Made by a program: the position numbers and the translations under genes. From FLUQ01 sp031550605 (GTDB lineage: Bacteria; Desulfobacterota; Desulfovibrionia; Desulfovibrionales; Desulfovibrionaceae), in assembly GCA_031550605.1 (NCBI GenBank), contig JAVBOK010000096.1:1-22774 (forward strand): DNA of 22,774 nt. Direction: 5' to 3'. Shown here piece after piece: positions 21,557 to 22,774 of the stretch (the stretch's first letter is position 1; the number at the start of each line of letters is the position of its first letter). The notes beneath the pieces were generated by a model. That model was given only the letters and a program-made list of their open reading frames with translations, was not told the origin of the DNA and made no database searches.

Positions 21557-22774
21557 ATGGGCAAAATAATCGGCATAGACCTTGGGACCACGAACTCCTG
21601 CGTTTTCGTCATGGAAGGCAAGGATCCCAAGTGCATCACCAACCCTGAAGGCGGGCGCACCACCCCGTCCATTGTCGCCTTTACCGGCAAGGAGCGTCTG
21701 GTGGGCGACATCGCAAAACGCCAGGCGGTCACCAATCCGGAGCGCACGGTTTTTGCCATCAAGCGCCTGATGGGGCGGCGTGCCGATACGGCGGAAGTCA
21801 AACGCTGGAAAGAACACAGCCCCTATAAAATCACGGCGTCCAAAAACGGCGACGCCGCGGTTGAAATCGAAGGCCAGGCCTATACCGCGCCCGAAATTTC
21901 GGCCATGATCCTGGCCAAACTCAAGGCCGACGCCGAAGCCTACCTGGGCGAAAGCGTCACCGAAGCGGTCATCACCGTGCCCGCGTACTTCAACGACTCG
22001 CAGCGGCAGGCCACCAAAGACGCCGGCCGCATCGCGGGCCTTGACGTCAAGCGCATCATCAACGAGCCCACAGCCGCGTCCCTGGCGTACGGCTTCGACA
22101 AGAAAGCCAACGAAAAAATCGCCGTCTTCGATCTGGGCGGCGGCACCTTCGACATTTCCGTGCTGGAAGTGGGCGACAACGTCGTGGAAGTGCGCGCCAC
22201 CAACGGCGACACCTTCCTGGGCGGCGAGGATTTCGACCAGCGCGTCATCACCTGGCTGGTGGATGAATTTCGCAGGGAAAACGGCATTGATCTGGCCAAA
22301 GACAAAATGGCCCTGCAGCGCCTGAAAGAAGCGGCTGAAAAGGCAAAAAAAGACCTTTCCACATCCATGGAAACCGACGTCAATTTGCCGTTCATCACCG
22401 CCGACCAGAACGGCCCCAAGCACATGATGATCAAGTTCACCCGCGCCAAACTGGAAAGTCTGGTTCAGGATCTGGTGGACCGCACCATCGAACCGTGCAG
22501 GAAAGCCCTGGCGGACGCCGGCCTGAAAGCCTCCGAAATCGACGAGGTGGTGCTGGTGGGCGGCATGACCCGCATGCCCCTGGTACAAAAGAAGGTTCAG
22601 GAATTCTTCGGCAAAGAACCCAACCGCAGCGTGAACCCAGACGAAGTGGTGGCCATGGGCGCTGCCATTCAGGGCGGCATCCTGGCTGGCGACGTGAAAG
22701 ACGTGCTGCTTCTGGACGTCACTCCTCTCTCCCTGGGCATTGAAACCCTGGGCGGCGTGATGACCAAGCTCCTT
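21557..22774 (+). CDS. dnaK: Chaperone DnaK (Hsp70), 5' part
   Basis: The first 406 codons of dnaK; the gene runs off the window end (full length is usually about 635 residues). The ATP-binding domain is complete: IGIDLGTTNSCVF at 5-17, the catalytic Lys at 69 in FAIKRLMGR, VPAYFNDSQRQATKDAGRIAGL, INEPTAASLAYGFD, VFDLGGGTFDISVLEV and VLVGGMTRMPLVQ. The interdomain linker (VKDVLLLDVTPLSLG) and the first strand of the substrate-binding domain are also present. The ATG at 21557 has GGAGG seven bases upstream. The 155 bases between the terminator and the start show neither a CIRCE element (GAGTGCTAA) nor a clear sigma-32 promoter. There is no grpE immediately before it. DnaK refolds proteins with DnaJ and GrpE. 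Confidence 0.97.
   Translation, partial: MGKIIGIDLGTTNSCVFVMEGKDPKCITNPEGGRTTPSIVAFTGKERLVGDIAKRQAVTNPERTVFAIKRLMGRRADTAEVKRWKEHSPYKITASKNGDAAVEIEGQAYTAPEISAMILAKLKADAEAYLGESVTEAVITVPAYFNDSQRQATKDAGRIAGLDVKRIINEPTAASLAYGFDKKANEKIAVFDLGGGTFDISVLEVGDNVVEVRATNGDTFLGGEDFDQRVITWLVDEFRRENGIDLAKDKMALQRLKEAAEKAKKDLSTSMETDVNLPFITADQNGPKHMMIKFTRAKLESLVQDLVDRTIEPCRKALADAGLKASEIDEVVLVGGMTRMPLVQKKVQEFFGKEPNRSVNPDEVVAMGAAIQGGILAGDVKDVLLLDVTPLSLGIETLGGVMTKLL

Overview
The window reads as chromosomal DNA of a GC-rich, anaerobic, Gram-negative bacterium. The best guess is a Desulfovibrio/Bilophila-type organism (Desulfovibrionaceae). That guess rests on the mix of TRAP and tripartite tricarboxylate (TTT) uptake systems, a DUF362 protein, a COG2509-type FAD dehydrogenase and the codon style. 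No rRNA or other phylogenetic marker settles it. I see no rRNA, tRNA, CRISPR array, insertion sequence or phage gene.

Layout. (1) 1-2474, plus strand: the 3' end of a TRAP large permease (dctM), a TauE/SafE-type anion exporter and a family 2 glycosyltransferase. (2) 2475-3032: about 560 bases with no credible gene but a dense run of inverted repeats, the most unusual non-coding stretch here. (3) 3033-6248, plus strand: a probable operon of a FUSC/aromatic-acid-exporter-like membrane protein, mutY and a DUF362 protein. (4) 6249-6743: a non-coding leader with a 14-base palindrome and an inverted repeat overlapping a TTGACA, probably the control region of the next operon. (5) 6744-12326, plus strand: a catabolic cluster in the order tctB, tctA, tctC, a small SAF-domain subunit, a large UxaA-family lyase and an HpcH/HpaI aldolase. 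The pieces suggest uptake of a hydroxylated or sulfonated carboxylate, beta-elimination, then retro-aldol cleavage. The substrate cannot be read from the sequence. A strong hairpin lies between the transporter and enzyme genes, so the two halves may be expressed at different levels.

(6) 12365-12403 is a strong hairpin between converging transcription units. (7) 12506-19327, minus strand: read in the direction of transcription, a family 39 membrane glycosyltransferase, a YkgJ-like cysteine-cluster protein, a class A penicillin-binding protein (PBP1A) and glmS. This is an envelope-building group: GlmS makes glucosamine-6-phosphate for UDP-GlcNAc, PBP1A polymerises and cross-links peptidoglycan, and the family 39 enzyme probably decorates a lipid-linked envelope glycan. 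A good sigma-70-like promoter precedes the first gene. (8) 19491-21401, plus strand: a COG2509-type FAD dehydrogenase and a short secreted TonB-C-terminal-domain protein, closed by the clearest intrinsic terminator in the window. (9) 21557-22774: the first 406 codons of dnaK, cut by the window edge.

Most of the window is ordinary housekeeping and metabolism. The items most worth following are the hairpin-rich block at 2475-3032, the catabolic cluster of unknown substrate at 6744-12326 with its putative operator, the GC-rich in-frame insertion in the family 39 glycosyltransferase, and the MutY with an almost complete Nudix box. I did not find strong evidence for an entirely new system.
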